From: Paenibacillus marchantiae
Lineage (GTDB): Bacteria > Bacillota > Bacilli > Paenibacillales > Paenibacillaceae
Direction of reading: 5' to 3'
Assembly (NCBI RefSeq): GCF_028771845.1
Contig: NZ_CP118270.1
Span: forward strand, 5,890,001-5,954,000
DNA: 64,000 nt
Both the position numbers and the translations under genes were made by a program. The notes below the pieces were generated by a model. It was given only the letters and a program-made list of their open reading frames with translations, did not search any database and was not told where the DNA came from. This document shows, in pieces, positions 35,906 through 44,688 of the stretch (its first letter is position 1; each line of letters opens with the position of its first letter).

Positions 35906-37192
35906 ATGAAACAACAAACGGCCCAAACGAAAACGAAGAGAGGCACGCCGGATTTTCAACTGCTAATCCTCACTTTATTGTTGGTGGGCTTCGGACTGGT
36001 GATGGTGTTCAGCTCCAGTTCCAGCATTGCAATTGCAAACAAAAATTTTAACAATGATGCCCTGTTCTTCACGAAAAAACAACTTATGTGGGCGGTTATC
36101 GGTTTAGTGGGCATGTTTTTCGCCATGAATATCCGATTTAACAAATACAAAAAACTTTATGCACCATTTTTCTTACTCACCACGGTATTGCTACTAATTG
36201 TATTGGTTGCAGGTAAAAAGGTAAACGGTGCCCGAAGCTGGATTGAAATTATCGGCTTCAGTATTCAACCTGCGGAATTTGCCAAAATTGCTATTGTTTT
36301 GTACCTCGCTGCACTGATTACCAAAAAAGGGGAACGGTTCAGGGATCTTAGGACAGGATATATTCCCGTGCTGGTCATTGTCGGATTCATTGCAGGACTG
36401 ATTATGTTGCAACCGGATTTTGGTACCTGCTTTATTCTGGTTACGACGTGCGGACTGGTCATTTATGCGGGTGGAGCAAGTATGAAACACATTATGGGTT
36501 CTATTTTGCTGGTAGTGTTGGGAGCAGCATTGGCGCTTGGAGCGAATGCCTTGTTTTCTTCCATGTCTTCTTCAGATACTGCAGATAGCACCACAACTAC
36601 GGAAGCTACGCAGAACTATAAAATCGGCCGTATTCAGGCATTCCTTGATCCTTTATCCGACAAAACAGGCGGAAGCCTTAACCTCTATCGCTCCCTTGTT
36701 GCCATCGGGGATGGAGGCATCACCGGCTCCGGGATCGGACAAGGCACGATGAAGCTGCATTATTTGCCCAATGCTTATAACGACTTTATTTTCTCTGTAA
36801 TTGGAGAAGAGCTCGGCTTTGTTGGAACTGCCCTATTTCTGTTGGTCTACCTCTACTTCATCTGGCGAGGCATTATCGTCTCCCTTCGCTGTCCCGATCC
36901 ATTTGGGACACTGGTCGGTATTGGTATTATGGGATTAATTGCGATCCAGGCCTTTATCAACATTGGGGGCGTGACCCAGACCATTCCGGTGACAGGGGTT
37001 ACCCTTCCGTTCATCAGTTATGGCGGTACCTCACTCTTTGTGATGATGGTGGCTATGGGTATCCTGCTCAGCATCTCACGTACCAATAATTTGGACGTCA
37101 TCAAGGAAGAGAAAACGAAGTCGGTGACGGTTCAGACATCACGTACTTCTCCCGCACTTCGTTCACGTGAATCCATTCGCCGAATTCGGTAA
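35906..37192 (+). CDS. ftsW: SEDS peptidoglycan glycosyltransferase, FtsW/RodA/SpoVE family
   Basis: The 428-aa membrane protein polymerises glycan strands together with a class B PBP. About ten membrane helices are visible. Family signatures are GARSWIEIIGFSIQPAEF (loop 4, with the catalytic Asp expected in the large loop), GDGGITGSGIGQG and LPNAYNDFIFSVIGEELGF, and the C-terminal GVTLPFISYGGTS. FtsW is the best guess by family similarity; a SpoVE- or RodA-type role cannot be excluded. An extracellular loop near residue 220 is rich in Ser and Thr (SDTADSTTTTEATQ). It follows yugN by 13 bp, but the ribosome site is weak. Confidence 0.9.
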   Translation: MKQQTAQTKTKRGTPDFQLLILTLLLVGFGLVMVFSSSSSIAIANKNFNNDALFFTKKQLMWAVIGLVGMFFAMNIRFNKYKKLYAPFFLLTTVLLLIVLVAGKKVNGARSWIEIIGFSIQPAEFAKIAIVLYLAALITKKGERFRDLRTGYIPVLVIVGFIAGLIMLQPDFGTCFILVTTCGLVIYAGGASMKHIMGSILLVVLGAALALGANALFSSMSSSDTADSTTTTEATQNYKIGRIQAFLDPLSDKTGGSLNLYRSLVAIGDGGITGSGIGQGTMKLHYLPNAYNDFIFSVIGEELGFVGTALFLLVYLYFIWRGIIVSLRCPDPFGTLVGIGIMGLIAIQAFINIGGVTQTIPVTGVTLPFISYGGTSLFVMMVAMGILLSISRTNNLDVIKEEKTKSVTVQTSRTSPALRSRESIRRIR

Positions 37193-37244
37193 TGGGAAGG
37201 AAACGTCATACGAATGGTTTTGGAACAAAATGTATTGAAAACAG

Positions 37245-37282
37245 AAAAAGACTTCGCATCGAATTCGATGCGAAGTCTTTTT
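37245..37282. terminator. Bidirectional terminator, 38-nt perfect palindrome
   Basis: AAAAAGACTTCGCATCGAA and its exact inverse complement meet without a spacer at the GAATTC centre. It lies between convergent ftsW (plus) and the Asp23 gene (minus). Confidence 0.9.
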
Positions 37283-37350
37283 GGTGTTGTTTATCTAGAT
37301 GAAGAACCAGGTCAATATACCGTTGTTCTTCCATCACGGATTGCTCAAGT

Positions 37351-37713
37351 TTACAGATCGTCGCCTCTGAAAGATACGCCTTCTACCTTTACATTGACTT
37401 CAACAACACGTAACCCGGTCATGGTCTCTACCGCTTCTCTTACATTCTGCTGGAGCATGCGGGAAACTTCATGAATCGGTGTCTCGTACAGGACGATGAT
37501 GCGCAGATCAATGGCTGCTTCCAGCTGGCCGACCTCCACGCCCACGCCTTTCTGTACGTTTTTACCGCTCAGGCGCTTGGCCCAGCCCTCTGACAATCCT
37601 CCAGACATTGCGGCAATTCCGGGTGTCTCCATCGCAGCCATTCCGGCAATTTTCGCCACTACGTCATCGGCAATCCGGATGTTTCCGCCCTCTAGTTGAA
37701 GTTGTTCTGCCAT
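37351..37713 (-). CDS. Asp23/Gls24 family (YloU-like) envelope stress protein
   Basis: The 120-aa protein has the DUF322 pattern: GGNIRIADDVVAKIAGMAAM, then GVEVGQLEAAIDLRIIVLY and IHEVSRMLQQNVREAVE, ending VNVKVEGVSF. Asp23 proteins sit at the inner membrane face through partner proteins and respond to envelope stress. In B. subtilis the yloU member lies directly before fakA (yloV); here the fakA gene has no such neighbour, and this copy is 36 kb away. GAAGGAGG precedes the ATG. It is transcribed alone. Confidence 0.9.
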   Translation of the reverse strand: MAEQLQLEGGNIRIADDVVAKIAGMAAMETPGIAAMSGGLSEGWAKRLSGKNVQKGVGVEVGQLEAAIDLRIIVLYETPIHEVSRMLQQNVREAVETMTGLRVVEVNVKVEGVSFRGDDL

Positions 37714-37896
37714 GCCACATCCTCCTTCACTTCGTTACTCGTATTTTAAATCCTTTCGACCCCAAAAAGCAAATTAAACTCAAAAAGATGCGTTTACAAC
37801 CTACCATGATTTGGTTATATTGAAATATGAAAATAATCTCATAAGTATTTAGTCATATCGTTTAAAACAAAATAATATGTTACCGAGGTGTTTGTT

Positions 37897-38967
37897 GTGA
37901 GAAACCGAATTTCATCCATTTTGCTGATTGCCACCTTTGCACTCAGCGCCGTCGCCCACTACTTGAAATGGGATTCGATTCTGCAATTCGTCATTTCAGC
38001 CATTTCGGTTATTTTTGTGGCCGGTTTTTTAGGCAAAGCCACCGAAAATGTAGCCCACTATGCCGGACAGCGGTTAGGCGGATTTTTGAATGCTACATTC
38101 GGCAATGCCGCCGAATTGATTATCGCCATTTTCCTCGTCAAAGAAGGATTGTTCGACATGGTTAAGGCCAGTTTGACAGGCTCCATTATCGGTAACCTGC
38201 TGCTGGTGCTTGGTCTAAGTATCTTTGCCGGAGGACTCAAGTTCAAAATTCAGAATTATAACGTATCCCTTGCCGGTCTAAACGGCTCCCTGATGATTGT
38301 AGCCATCATTGCCCTGTTTATTCCAGCCGTCTTCCTGAATACCCATTCCATCACACAGAAGGATACGAACACACTCAGTCTCATTGTCGCAGGTTTGCTG
38401 ATCCTTGCCTACATAGCGTGGTTGGTGTTCTCCATGGTTACGCACAAGAACTATCTCGCAGATGTCACTGTGGATGAAGATGAAGAGTTGCCGCATGAAC
38501 ATGCACCCGAGTGGTCTAAGAAAAAATCAATTCTCTATCTTGTTCTTGCAACCGTCATGGTTGCCTTCGTCAGTGAATGGCTCGTTGGCACCCTTGAGGT
38601 GTTTACTGAACAATTTGGACTCAGCGAACTGTTCGTCGGTGCGTTCCTCGTTGCCATTATCGGTAACGCCGCGGAACATAGTGCAGCCATTATGCTTGCC
38701 ATGAAAAACAAAATCGGTGCCGCAGTTGAGATCGCAGTCGGCAGCAGTTTACAAATCGCACTCTTTGTAGCTCCTGTGCTCGTTTTTGTCAGCTACTTCA
38801 CAGGCAGAACGATGGACATTGTGTTTACAACGATTGAGCTGGTCGCCATTGGCGTAGCCGTATTTATCGCCAAGTCCATCACCCAGGACGGTTCAACGAA
38901 CTGGTACGAAGGTCTACTCCTAATGGTTGTGTATGTTATTTTGGGTGTATCGTTCTTCCTGGTATAA
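37897..38967 (+). CDS. cax: Calcium/proton exchanger (Cax, ChaA-like)
   Basis: The 356-aa protein has two homologous halves with the alpha repeats GQRLGGFLNATFGNAAELII and FVGAFLVAIIGNAAEHSAAI, which carry the Glu residues for Ca2+ binding. A short acidic loop (DVTVDEDEELPHEHAPE) separates the halves. About eleven membrane helices are visible. It exports Ca2+ in exchange for protons. I use the GTG at 37897, six nt after GAGGTG; a GTG at 37888 overlaps that site. A strong terminator follows. Confidence 0.92.
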   Translation: MRNRISSILLIATFALSAVAHYLKWDSILQFVISAISVIFVAGFLGKATENVAHYAGQRLGGFLNATFGNAAELIIAIFLVKEGLFDMVKASLTGSIIGNLLLVLGLSIFAGGLKFKIQNYNVSLAGLNGSLMIVAIIALFIPAVFLNTHSITQKDTNTLSLIVAGLLILAYIAWLVFSMVTHKNYLADVTVDEDEELPHEHAPEWSKKKSILYLVLATVMVAFVSEWLVGTLEVFTEQFGLSELFVGAFLVAIIGNAAEHSAAIMLAMKNKIGAAVEIAVGSSLQIALFVAPVLVFVSYFTGRTMDIVFTTIELVAIGVAVFIAKSITQDGSTNWYEGLLLMVVYVILGVSFFLV

Positions 38968-39017
38968 CAGTACTCCCATCATCCTAAATAATAGACAAAA
39001 AATTAGCGCGTAAAAGG

Positions 39018-39050
39018 CAGCCTGGAAATCGCATTTCCAGGCTGTTTTTT
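39018..39050 (+). terminator. Terminator after cax
   Basis: CAGCCTGGAAAT-CGC-ATTTCCAGGCTG is followed by T6. Confidence 0.93.
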
Positions 39051-39103
39051 CTTTTCTCCCTCGCCTAAACCACATCAGACGAGCTGTTTCAATTCAGGCG
39101 CAC

Positions 39104-39130
39104 AAAAAAAGCATGCAAACACCTGCATGC
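39104..39130 (-). terminator. Terminator after ylaN
   Basis: On the minus strand GCATGCAGG-loop-GCATGC is followed by T7. Confidence 0.85.
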
Positions 39131-39158
39131 CTTCTATTCTGACCCACGCTATTGCAGG

Positions 39159-39452
39159 CTATTGCTCATTCTTCTTGTTCAAAGCTTCATATAGAATCGC
39201 CAGATTCCGCTCAAGCGCGCTTACCAGCTGCTTACCAGCACCTTCTGGAAGAAGCCCTGCACGAACAGCAAAATCGACTTCCTTGGAGAACCCATACATC
39301 TGTGTATCCAATACTTCCTCATAGAGAGGGCAGTAGCGGGTAGCCAGATTCTCCATCTGTACTTCAATAAGCTTCTGTATTTTATCTGCATCTTCTTGAA
39401 GAAGACTGATCGCTTTCAAGTGCAACTGGTCCTGCAGATCAGATGAAGTCAT
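39159..39452 (-). CDS. ylaN: YlaN (UPF0358) iron-homeostasis-linked protein
   Basis: The 97-aa protein matches YlaN: KAISLLQEDADKIQKLIEVQ, CPLYEEVLDTQMYGFSKEVDF. The B. subtilis protein is needed in iron-poor conditions, and the family has been linked to Fur and iron sensing; this is recall. The start ATG at 39452 is preceded by a run of six G residues; an ATG at 39476 lacks a ribosome site. It is transcribed alone. In B. subtilis ylaN is next to ftsW; here they are 2 kb apart on opposite strands. Confidence 0.93.
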   Translation of the reverse strand: MTSSDLQDQLHLKAISLLQEDADKIQKLIEVQMENLATRYCPLYEEVLDTQMYGFSKEVDFAVRAGLLPEGAGKQLVSALERNLAILYEALNKKNEQ

Positions 39453-39630
39453 GCATTTTTCCCCCCTATGTCCCAAAAATCGCGTAAAGACGTTCTACCT
39501 CTAATATTAGACGAAATCAGGAGCTAATACAAGAACCTGACCAAAATAACCATAGATTATGGAGAGCTTTATTCCTGCCTAATCCCCCTATTTTACGGAG
39601 GTCTTGCCGTACACCTGAATTATCTCATGC

Positions 39631-39668
39631 AAAAAAAAGCACCTCTGCCATAATAGGCAGAGATGCTT
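39631..39668 (-). terminator. Terminator after the HPr-like gene
   Basis: On the minus strand GCATCTCTGCC-TATTAT-GGCAGAGGTGC is followed by T8. Confidence 0.9.
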
Positions 39669-39678
39669 CTTAGTGCCA

Positions 39679-39924
39679 TTACTCGGATGCGATACTTACA
39701 TTCAGTCCATGTTTGGCAAATACTTCTGACATAGCTGCTTTGGCTTCAGCTGCATCCGGGCCATGAACGTGCAGTTCATAGCTGTGCGTGCTGATCAGCG
39801 TTGTAAACAGTCCGAGAATACTTTTCACATCGATATACTTGTTCTCTGAATGAAGCACGATTGAAGAAGTAAACTTGCTCGCTGTTTGAGCAATTTCCAC
39901 TACCGCTGCGTTATTACTCGACAT
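39679..39924 (-). CDS. HPr/Crh-like protein without the phosphorylatable histidine
   Basis: The 81-aa protein aligns with HPr from about HPr residue 13 onward: EIAQTASKF parallels VLVQTASKY, and DVKSILGL parallels NLKSIMGV. Ser35 therefore matches Ser46, the HPr kinase site. The first beta-strand and the active-site motif HARPA are absent; the corresponding stretch is SNNAAVV. The start is firm, because GGAGGG lies 7 nt before the ATG and the upstream frame offers no better start. It cannot carry phosphate from enzyme I, but like Crh it might bind CcpA when Ser is phosphorylated. That is inference. It stands alone between two terminated genes. Confidence 0.85.
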   Translation of the reverse strand: MSSNNAAVVEIAQTASKFTSSIVLHSENKYIDVKSILGLFTTLISTHSYELHVHGPDAAEAKAAMSEVFAKHGLNVSIASE

Positions 39925-40020
39925 AGGAATCCCTCCGTCTTTTCACTTTTGGTATCATCTATTAATTACCACTACATGATACCGTGAATCCGCTTTCCTA
40001 GCAACAGCAAAATACTGTTC

Positions 40021-41136
40021 CTATTTCAGACGATCCGGATTGAGGCATTCCAGCTCAGGAATAACGAAAATCCCGTCTTTACGGATCAATACATCATCAA
40101 AATAAATTTCGCCACCACCGTAGTCTGGACGCTGGATCAACACCAGATCCCAGTGAATGGAGGAACGGTTTCCGTTATCTGTTTCTTCATATGCCTGGCC
40201 TGGCGTAAAGTGCAAGCTGCCTGCAATTTTTTCATCAAACAGAATGTCCTTCATTGGGTGCAGGATATGTGGATTAAATCCAATTGCGAATTCTCCGATA
40301 TGACGAGCGCCATCATCTGAATTCAGAATTTCATTGATGCGGTCTGTATCGTTGCTTGTTGCTTCAACGATTTTACCGTCTTTGAAGGTGAATTTAATAT
40401 TTTCAAAAGTAATGCCGTTATACAGCGTTGGCGCGTTATAACTAATCGTTCCGTTCACTGAATTACGTACAGGGGCACTGTACACTTCGCCATCCGGAAT
40501 ATTTTTTTGGCCAGAACATTTCTCTGCACCGATATCTTTAATGGAGAAGCTCAGGTCTGTTCCCGGTCCAGTGATACGCACTTTGTCCGTGCGTTTCATC
40601 AGATTAGCCAATGAATCCTGTGCTTTGTCCATTTTAGCGTAATCCAGGTTACATACGTCGAAGTAGAAATCTTCAAACGCTTCTGTGCTTGTATTCGCCA
40701 GCTGTGCCATACTTGCATTCGGGTAACGAAGCACAACCCATTTTGTATGTTTTACCCGTTGCTCGCTATGTACCGGATGGGAATACAGTGAATTGTACAT
40801 TTTCATTTTCTCTTCCGGTACATCGGACAGATCGTTCACATTCTCCCCTGCACGGATACCAATGTAACAATCCATTTGTTTCATCCGGTTCAGATCGATC
40901 TCTGCCCAGGTTTTCATCATTTCTTCTGTCGCATTTTTGAGCATGGCACGCTGTACTGTTTTGTCAGTCAGCTGTACAAAGACGTTACCGCCTTTTTTGC
41001 CTACTTCTTCAATAATTGCATTAATCAGATCACGTTCCGTGCCGATCATCTCAACCAGCACATTCTCGCCGGGCTGTACATCTACAGAGTAGCCCACCAG
41101 ATTGGCTGCGAGCTTCTGAATTCTTGGGTCCTTCAT
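40021..41136 (-). CDS. M29 family aminopeptidase
   Basis: The 371-aa enzyme resembles AmpS/PepS/aminopeptidase T of family M29, which remove N-terminal residues using two metal ions. The N-terminal half has PGENVLVEMIGTE. The C-terminal half has the metal-ligand stretches GEFAIGFNPHILHP, GSLHFTPGQAYEE and SSIHWDLVLI, ending in YFDDVLIRKDGIF. I use the ATG at 41136, preceded by GGAGGAG; an ATG at 41157 overlaps that site. Transcribed alone; substrate range unknown. Confidence 0.92.
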   Translation of the reverse strand: MKDPRIQKLAANLVGYSVDVQPGENVLVEMIGTERDLINAIIEEVGKKGGNVFVQLTDKTVQRAMLKNATEEMMKTWAEIDLNRMKQMDCYIGIRAGENVNDLSDVPEEKMKMYNSLYSHPVHSEQRVKHTKWVVLRYPNASMAQLANTSTEAFEDFYFDVCNLDYAKMDKAQDSLANLMKRTDKVRITGPGTDLSFSIKDIGAEKCSGQKNIPDGEVYSAPVRNSVNGTISYNAPTLYNGITFENIKFTFKDGKIVEATSNDTDRINEILNSDDGARHIGEFAIGFNPHILHPMKDILFDEKIAGSLHFTPGQAYEETDNGNRSSIHWDLVLIQRPDYGGGEIYFDDVLIRKDGIFVIPELECLNPDRLK

Positions 41137-41246
41137 CGTGTAAACTCCTCCTGTCATCCGCCATTCCCTGAATTGAACAACGGTAAATTACGATACTATT
41201 GTAGCACGCTACAACGATCTCGTCAGCAGGCAGCCCCACAACTTAT

Positions 41247-42113
41247 CTATTCATAAGCCCTGAAGTTTACATCTGTGACAAGAGCTTCTTTATTCCTTTT
41301 GCTGTTCATGTCCTTATAGCTCACCTGGCTTTCCGAAGAAAGTCGCAAGGGCAAGCTAGTTTTCCGATCTACGGTTAGATGATACACCGTCTGTACCTCG
41401 GCCTGCTTCATCATCTCTTGCATCGATGTTTCCCCTTGTTCCCACACTTTGTTCAAATCCTTCTCAAGCTTCTCCTGACTGCCTCCCTTAACCGCAGTTG
41501 CCTTGTGCATATACTCTGCCCGAATCGCATTCATCTCGTCGTTAAGCTGCGCGAGTGCCCACGTTTTGGCGTCTTTTGGTGCGAGTTCAATTCGCAGTAT
41601 TTTCGTTCGACGACCTGAACCGTACTCGGACTTTATCGTTTTGTTCAACCGATCGATACTTTCCATTTGAGCGATGGGATTAAAACGGGACAGCGATCCG
41701 CGCAGGGGCTCATGTTGGGCAGTTAAAGCCATCCACTGTCCTTGTTTGCGTTCAAAAGATGCACTGAATCCACTCGGTTGTCCGTTATTGTTAACAGCGG
41801 CGGCATTTACTCCTTTTACTCCTGTTCCGGCAGCAGTCACAGCTCCAGGCAGCCTCGTTTGCAAGGTCAAGCGGTCATGATCCTCCAGCTTGCCCTCAAA
41901 TTTAAACTGATTTTCGAACAGCCCGTTGCTTTCGCGTCGCAATCCTGCTTCCCCATCAAAACTCAGCTTTTCTTTACCTGCTATTCCGGATAAAGCAAGT
42001 GAAAATAACTCCTCAGGAGTTCGATCTCGCTCTAACAATCCACAACCAGGAGCACACAACACAACAATGCTCAGAATCAACAATAGCCCACGTATATACC
42101 GACGGTTCAACAT
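41247..42113 (-). CDS. Putative lipoprotein of unknown function
   Basis: The 288-aa protein has a basic start, a hydrophobic segment (about 9-21) and the lipobox-like APGC with Cys24, so it is probably a membrane-anchored lipoprotein. The mature part is rich in charged residues, with beta-like stretches such as LSFDGEAGLRR and QFKFEGKLEDHDRLTLQ that recall lipid- or ligand-binding lipoproteins of the LolA/YabP kind. A helical region at about 190-250 (EKLEKDLNKVWEQGETSM) follows. No family is firm. It lies 110 bp downstream of no other same-strand gene; the aminopeptidase follows it after 110 bp. Confidence 0.75.
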   Translation of the reverse strand: MLNRRYIRGLLLILSIVVLCAPGCGLLERDRTPEELFSLALSGIAGKEKLSFDGEAGLRRESNGLFENQFKFEGKLEDHDRLTLQTRLPGAVTAAGTGVKGVNAAAVNNNGQPSGFSASFERKQGQWMALTAQHEPLRGSLSRFNPIAQMESIDRLNKTIKSEYGSGRRTKILRIELAPKDAKTWALAQLNDEMNAIRAEYMHKATAVKGGSQEKLEKDLNKVWEQGETSMQEMMKQAEVQTVYHLTVDRKTSLPLRLSSESQVSYKDMNSKRNKEALVTDVNFRAYE

Positions 42114-42200
42114 GTTCTATTCCACCTTTCCATCAAACTTTCTCCATAGCCTGCCCCTCCCTTATTTGCTTATACTTCCTTCCTTTGGCATCGCCTCTTC

Positions 42201-42247
42201 AAAAAAATAAAGAGAGGACGACTCCGCAATCGGAATAGTCCTCTCTT
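42201..42247 (-). terminator. Terminator overlapping the stop codon of the GGDEF gene
   Basis: On the minus strand AGAGAGGAC pairs with GTCCTCTCT, with a further GACTCCG/CGGAATA inner stem, and TTTATTTTTTT follows. The left arm covers the last base of the stop codon. Confidence 0.85.
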
Positions 42248-44225
42248 AACGTGTAACTTCCTGTTCTTCCATGACGATCCGATTTCGACCACCATGCTTC
42301 GCATCGTACAATGCCATATCAGCTCGGTAAAATAACGATTCCACACTAACCTTCTCATCCATCCAGTTCCATTCGGCAATACCGCTGGATACGGTCACGG
42401 AAGGCCTTGTTTCTTCAGCAACCCTGGTGCGAATGATTTCCGCATATTCCAGTGCCTGACGAGCACCAATCTGAGGCATATAGATGGCCAGCTCTTCCCC
42501 GCCCCATCTGGCGCAGATGTCCTCAGGCCGGACGGAACTTGTTACAATGTCGCTTACCTGTTTCAATACCTGATCACCTGTTTGGTGCCCAAACGTGTCA
42601 TTCACCTGCTTAAACTGGTCAATATCCACAACAACCAGTGAACCACAGAATTCATGAGCCTGACGTTCATGGATCACACTATCCAGGTAATGCCTCACAT
42701 ACAGTCCTGTCAGCATATCCAGGTTAGCCAAACGTCGTACCTCGGCGTGAAGCGTTGCATTGGAGAGAGCAAGTCCAATATGAATGGACAACATCTGCAG
42801 CAGGCGGTAATTGTCGTACGAAAAATACTGCTTTTTGGGATGTCCCAGCAAAATGGCACCCTTCACTTCACCATTCACCCGAACGGGTGAAGCAATCAAT
42901 GACATTGAGCCGGTAAGATCCATGAAGACCGATGACACTCTATCGTATTTCGCATAATTGGATAGGATGAGCGGTTCTTCGGTTTGATACAGCAAACCAG
43001 CGATTCCATAATCCATTGGAAACGATTTGCGACCTAACTCACTCACATTGGATGACATCACTTCGAAGTGATCCGTACTGTCATTCAGTTGAAGAATACA
43101 ACATGATTCAGCCTGAAAAATATCCTTCAACTCCTGTTCAGAGAATTGATAGATCTCCATGAGCTGCAGGCTTTTGTTCAAACGTTGTGTCAGATCGTTG
43201 ATTAGACGAAGTTCCTGGATCAACATATTCGATTGCTCGTGCAGTTTGGCATTTTCAAAGGCAGTTCCTGCTGTATCCGCCATCATCGTAATGAGTTGGA
43301 GATCGGAATCTTCCATTAACTCCTCATTCATCTCAATATGAAATACACCATAGATCCCTTGTTTACCTTTTAGAGGAAGACCAACCTCCAGTATGCGATG
43401 TTCACCTTCATCCGATCGAACAACAATGAGCTTGCCTTCCATAAACGATTGTACACAGATGTCTTCTCCACGTTCATGAACAAGCAACGGTTTGATACGT
43501 GGGTTGAGGCTGCTCTGATCCTGCGACATATACAATGTCATACGAGTCGTTGGATATAAGTAGTCAATGCTGTCAAAGACTTCATCCAATATGGCATCCA
43601 CATCCATTTTGTCATGCATCCGTTGAACGATTTGGAACAGAATTGACCTTCGGTGCTCTTCACGAGCCGTTTGTTCATGAGCATGTAATAGATCCGTCAT
43701 AAATATGTATTCAAATCTTCGGTAAAAGCAGGTACGATAATGCAATGCCTCCGATCGAACAACGGCTTCAGACGTGTCATCTCGATTTTGCTCGTAGGTT
43801 ACAGCAGTGAAGACAGCAAACATATCCTTATTTGTTCTGGAGAAAAGAGGTTCAGCCATTAGATGGTACTCTCCACTTTCAGTGGTTCCACGTAACGACT
43901 GGGCCTGTCCCGTTTCAAGGCATTGCATCACAGTCGAATGTACATCGAGCAATGGAGCCCCTTCATTTCCTTGCCCCATACAGATCCCTTCTGTATTCCA
44001 TACGTTGTATATTATCGATGATCTGTCGGAGTGCGGCCGCCGTTGGATATGCCAGTCGGTGTATGCTTGTTGCAGCAGGCTTCCCAAATATGAAAAATCA
44101 AAAGGTGTGATGTCCATTTTTTGCATCCAGAATACATGCGCTTCGTGAGGAGCGGCAGAAGATGCGGAATCGCCCGAACTTCGCGAATTCAAGCTGGCTG
44201 GTTTACTTCTTAGATGTTCTAACAT
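42246..44225 (-). CDS. GAF-GGDEF diguanylate cyclase
   Basis: The 659-aa protein makes cyclic di-GMP. A poorly conserved N-terminal part (about 1-180) is followed by two GAF-like sensor domains (about 190-335 and 350-480) and a C-terminal GGDEF domain (about 500-655). The active-site motif is GGEEL rather than GGDEF. RPED lies five residues before it (about 566-569) and matches the allosteric I-site RxxD, so product inhibition is likely. No membrane helix is visible, so it should be cytosolic. I use the ATG at 44225, as AAAGGAG lies 8 nt upstream; the ATG at 44255 has no such site. It diverges from rpsD. Confidence 0.9.
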   Translation of the reverse strand: MLEHLRSKPASLNSRSSGDSASSAAPHEAHVFWMQKMDITPFDFSYLGSLLQQAYTDWHIQRRPHSDRSSIIYNVWNTEGICMGQGNEGAPLLDVHSTVMQCLETGQAQSLRGTTESGEYHLMAEPLFSRTNKDMFAVFTAVTYEQNRDDTSEAVVRSEALHYRTCFYRRFEYIFMTDLLHAHEQTAREEHRRSILFQIVQRMHDKMDVDAILDEVFDSIDYLYPTTRMTLYMSQDQSSLNPRIKPLLVHERGEDICVQSFMEGKLIVVRSDEGEHRILEVGLPLKGKQGIYGVFHIEMNEELMEDSDLQLITMMADTAGTAFENAKLHEQSNMLIQELRLINDLTQRLNKSLQLMEIYQFSEQELKDIFQAESCCILQLNDSTDHFEVMSSNVSELGRKSFPMDYGIAGLLYQTEEPLILSNYAKYDRVSSVFMDLTGSMSLIASPVRVNGEVKGAILLGHPKKQYFSYDNYRLLQMLSIHIGLALSNATLHAEVRRLANLDMLTGLYVRHYLDSVIHERQAHEFCGSLVVVDIDQFKQVNDTFGHQTGDQVLKQVSDIVTSSVRPEDICARWGGEELAIYMPQIGARQALEYAEIIRTRVAEETRPSVTVSSGIAEWNWMDEKVSVESLFYRADMALYDAKHGGRNRIVMEEQEVTR

Positions 44226-44464
44226 GTCAGGCGCTCCTTTGCACCGTTTTTGCATCCACTCGGATGCATTAATCTGCAGACGTTATCGCAAACCTGCAAA
44301 TTCTATGCGATAACCTTAATGTACAAGATCATTTAAAGTTAAGATACAATCTATTTTACTCTCTTTAAAGCATTTTTGCATCCATATTTCAGAAAATTGT
44401 CCCATTATTTTGGGCCTAAGGACCTATCGACAAATTTAGACGTTTTTTTGCTTTTATCACAGGC
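44226..44464. other. Intergenic region between the GGDEF gene and the rpsD promoter
   Basis: These 239 bp hold the GGDEF gene promoter on the minus strand. I see no small gene and no clear -35/-10 pair. Confidence 0.4.
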
Positions 44465-44493
44465 TTGACTTTGGTTCTAGTAAACTGTAAAAT
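44465..44493 (+). promoter_or_regulatory. Sigma-A promoter of rpsD
   Basis: TTGACT (44465-44470) and TAAAAT (44488-44493) are 17 nt apart, the ideal spacing. Transcription should begin near 44500. Confidence 0.85.
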
Positions 44494-44499
44494 AAATTG

Positions 44500-44688
44500 T
44501 TGATGAAGACTACTAATGGGTCTTTAAATTTGGGCATTACCGGTTGTGTCACCCTCATTCTTTTTGTTGCTTTCAGGACAGCGGCTGAACTTTCCTGATC
44601 GTTCTATGCGTGGCTTAGCCCGCATCAACAAATTGGAGCGCAAACAGAGCCCTATATGAACTTTAACTAAAAAGGAGCTACTTTAAAC
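44500..44688 (+). promoter_or_regulatory. 5' leader of rpsD (candidate S4-binding leader)
   Basis: The leader is about 189 nt long and precedes AAAAAGGAGCTAC, the ribosome site. In B. subtilis ribosomal protein S4 represses rpsD through a structured leader; this leader has the right place and length. I have not been able to match its structure base by base, so the assignment is inference. Confidence 0.5.

Noticed and set aside
37214..37474. Plus-strand open frame after ftsW
   Set aside because: It spans the perfect palindrome terminator and continues into the antisense of the Asp23 gene.
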